DNA from: an uncultured Bdellovibrionales bacterium
Lineage (GTDB): Bacteria > Bdellovibrionota > Bdellovibrionia > Bdellovibrionales > JAMPXM01
Assembly (NCBI GenBank): GCA_937927435.1
Contig: CALBDW010000028.1
Location: 1-7,764 of the forward strand
Direction of reading: 5' to 3'
DNA: 7,764 nt
The notes beneath the pieces were generated by a model. The model made no database searches. It was not told the DNA's origin and saw only the letters and a program-made list of their open reading frames with translations. Positions 6,330 to 7,764 of the stretch are shown piece after piece. Each line of letters opens with the position of its first letter. Positions within the stretch are counted from its first letter, which is position 1. The translations under genes and the position numbers were made by a program.

Positions 6330-7313
6330 ATGGCACAGCCATTAGTTGGTATTGCGCTCGCCGCATATAATCCTAATATCGACTTTTTCTCAAAACAGCT
6401 CGAGTCTCTGGTAGCCCAGGACTACTCAAACTGGTTTTGCGTCGTCACCTGCGATTCTGATCTGGAGATTCTAAGGAACGAACCGGCGCTTAAGCCCTTT
6501 TTTCAGGACCCGCGATTTTCATGGCACCAAAACCCTGCCCGCTTGGGGATGTCGAAAAACTTCGAAAGGGGATTAAAGCTCTGTGTCGAAAACCCCGACG
6601 TCAAGTATATCTGCTTCTGTGACCACGATGATATTTGGTACCCCGACAAGATCAGCAAGTTGGTCGCCAAGATTCAGACGCTTCCTCCTCTAAGCGCCGC
6701 TCACTGCGATATGCACGTCCTTATGAAGAAGGGGGAAGGGTTTGAGCTTTTATCGGAAACTTGCTGGCAAGTTGAAAAGCGCGGGGTCCATAACATAACC
6801 CCCCTGGATCTCATTATTAGGAACCTTCCCGCAGGGGCCGCCATGATCATGGATGCAAACCTTGCAAGGAAATACCCGATCATCCCTGTCGACTGTTGCG
6901 AGTACGACCATTGGTTTGCGCTCGTGGCGAGTTTTCATGGCGGGTTGTACCCAATCAACGAACCGCTCTACCAATATCGAATTCACGGTGAAAACACGTT
7001 AGGGTTAAGCCCTTTCAAAGGTTATTTCTATCGTTCGGAAAAACTGCGCCAATTGGGTTTTCTTAAGAAAGTGACTTCCGTTTTTGCCGACACACGCGCT
7101 CGTGTTAAAGCCGCCCGCGAAGTCGGCCTCCCGGTCTCGTTAAGAGATGCGATAATCGCGGAAAGCTACTGGGATCTTGGACTCGGCTTTGCCCTTAAAG
7201 CGCTTTACCACCTGAAAGACGACCCGGCACTTTCTCGCGCTTGCACGGCCCGTGCAATTGGAAAGCTTATGAGCCTCATTCCTGGCGTCGCAAACCAAGA
7301 TGTCATTTCGTGA
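6330..7313 (+). CDS. GT2 family glycosyltransferase
   Basis: From the ATG at 6330 this is 327 residues (337 if the poorly supported ATG at 6300 is used). It is a predicted cytoplasmic GT-A transferase of the same subfamily as the protein at 324 and the GT2 half of the fusion. Landmarks, in 327-residue numbering: VGIALAAYNPN (6-16), CDHDDIWYPDK (97-107), ETCWQVEKR (143-151), RNLPAGAAM (164-172), YDHW (192-195) and YRIH (216-219). The metal-binding region reads CDHDD where the relatives have SDQDD, so the aspartates are kept. The C-terminal helices contain DDPALSR and end near IGKLMSL, closely resembling DDPVLAR and VGKFLAE in the fusion protein, which suggests recent common descent. No membrane segment is evident. 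Its last 11 bases overlap the tail of the opposite-strand gene. The sugar specificity is unknown. Confidence 0.88.
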   Translation: MAQPLVGIALAAYNPNIDFFSKQLESLVAQDYSNWFCVVTCDSDLEILRNEPALKPFFQDPRFSWHQNPARLGMSKNFERGLKLCVENPDVKYICFCDHDDIWYPDKISKLVAKIQTLPPLSAAHCDMHVLMKKGEGFELLSETCWQVEKRGVHNITPLDLIIRNLPAGAAMIMDANLARKYPIIPVDCCEYDHWFALVASFHGGLYPINEPLYQYRIHGENTLGLSPFKGYFYRSEKLRQLGFLKKVTSVFADTRARVKAAREVGLPVSLRDAIIAESYWDLGLGFALKALYHLKDDPALSRACTARAIGKLMSLIPGVANQDVIS

Positions 7314-7764
7314 GAAATTTCATCTTGAGCAACCACCAAAGAGCAATAAAGCCGTCTTTCGCGCGAATTTTCTTTCCCTCAAGAATCCCGCGAGGATTGT
7401 ATTTGATGGGAACTTCCACAATTTTGTATCCGCGCTTTAGAACCTGACTCGTAAATTCCGGGCAAAATTCGAAACCCCGGCTGCGCAATTTCAAGTCTTT
7501 TAAGATCGACCGCCTAAATAGCTTTTATTCCGTGGCCTCATCCGTTATTGGTTGGCCGTATAGAACCCGGGTTGTCATTGTCAGTATTTTGTTGGCAATG
7601 AGATTGGGAAGCTTCATCCCCTTCGGGTTGCCGTTAATAAATCTTGAGCCATAGACCACATGCACGGAAGGGTCGCGGAAAGGCTCAAGCAGCTTAGGAT
7701 AGTCCTCGGGAGAATACTCCAGATCCCCGTCCTGTATAATGATGATGTCACCTTGGGCTAAATG
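7303..7764 (-). pseudogene. DPM1-like GT2 glycosyltransferase, partial, with an in-frame stop
   Basis: The N-terminal part lies beyond the right edge. From base 7764 inwards one frame encodes 79 residues, then TAA (7525-7527), then 73 more residues to the TGA at 7303-7305. Both parts match polyprenyl-phosphate mannosyl/glucosyl transferase-like GT2 proteins. Before the stop are QDGDLEYSPEDYPKLL (the DxD region) and YGSRFINGNPKG; after it are KLFRRSILKDL, RSRGFEFCPE and VPIKYNPRG. The family normally reads D-E-A-T-C-Y-K-(L/V)-F here; this gene reads DEATE-stop-KLF, so the stop sits at the conserved tyrosine. The frame is otherwise unbroken, so one substitution from TAT or TAC could explain the stop, though the preceding Glu is also unusual. 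A sequencing error is possible. Such enzymes make polyprenyl-phosphate sugars or add sugars at the membrane. Confidence 0.75.
7525..7527 (-). other. In-frame TAA within the DPM1-like gene
   Basis: The plus strand reads TTA here, which is TAA on the minus strand, exactly in the frame that joins the upstream and downstream conserved halves. It lies 74 codons before the normal stop at 7303-7305. No ATG with a ribosome site follows it that would produce a functional C-terminal protein; the first possible start downstream is a TTG at 7494. Confidence 0.8.

Noticed and set aside
7241..7447. Plus-strand frame of 68 codons across the end of the GT2 gene
   Set aside because: It overlaps two recognisable genes (GT2 on plus, DPM1-like on minus) and resembles no family.

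Overview
The window is part of a bacterial surface-polysaccharide (O-antigen, capsule or similar) locus. It holds four glycan-building or glycan-exporting genes, a fifth gene that is broken and cut by the window edge, and the tail of an insertion sequence at the left edge. A Wzx-type lipid-linked oligosaccharide flippase together with several GT2 transferases, a WbsX-like protein and an RgpF-like protein points to a Wzx/Wzy-style pathway, most likely in a Gram-negative bacterium. The sequence does not let me name the species.

Layout. Positions 1-97 look like the right end of an IS3-family element: the last residues of its transposase, then a terminal inverted repeat. Positions 98-323 are non-coding leader. 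Positions 324-3518 are a tight plus-strand operon of three genes: a GT2 glycosyltransferase, a WbsX-like (GH99-like) protein and an RgpF-family protein. The first gap is 14 bases and the second junction is a 14-base overlap. Positions 3519-3741 are a convergent, AT-rich spacer with a candidate hairpin terminator. Positions 3742-6252, minus strand, encode one 836-residue protein that joins a complete flippase to a complete GT2 glycosyltransferase. Positions 6253-6329 are a short divergent promoter region. Positions 6330-7313, plus strand, encode another GT2 enzyme that is a close relative of the one fused to the flippase. Positions 7303-7764, minus strand, are the C-terminal part of a DPM1-like GT2 gene with an in-frame TAA where the family normally has a conserved tyrosine.

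How the genes may work together (inference). The GT2, WbsX-like and RgpF-like proteins would add sugars to an undecaprenyl-linked oligosaccharide on the cytoplasmic face of the inner membrane. The flippase half of the fusion would move the finished unit across, and its tethered GT2 half would sit on the cytoplasmic side, perhaps adding a sugar just before export. The left operon is visibly more AT-rich than the right half, and an IS end lies just upstream of it, which fits a locus assembled from parts of different origin.

The most notable points are the flippase-glycosyltransferase fusion, the three related GT2 modules within 7 kb, the in-frame stop in the right-hand gene, and the IS end at the left edge. 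I saw no tRNA, rRNA, CRISPR array or phage genes.
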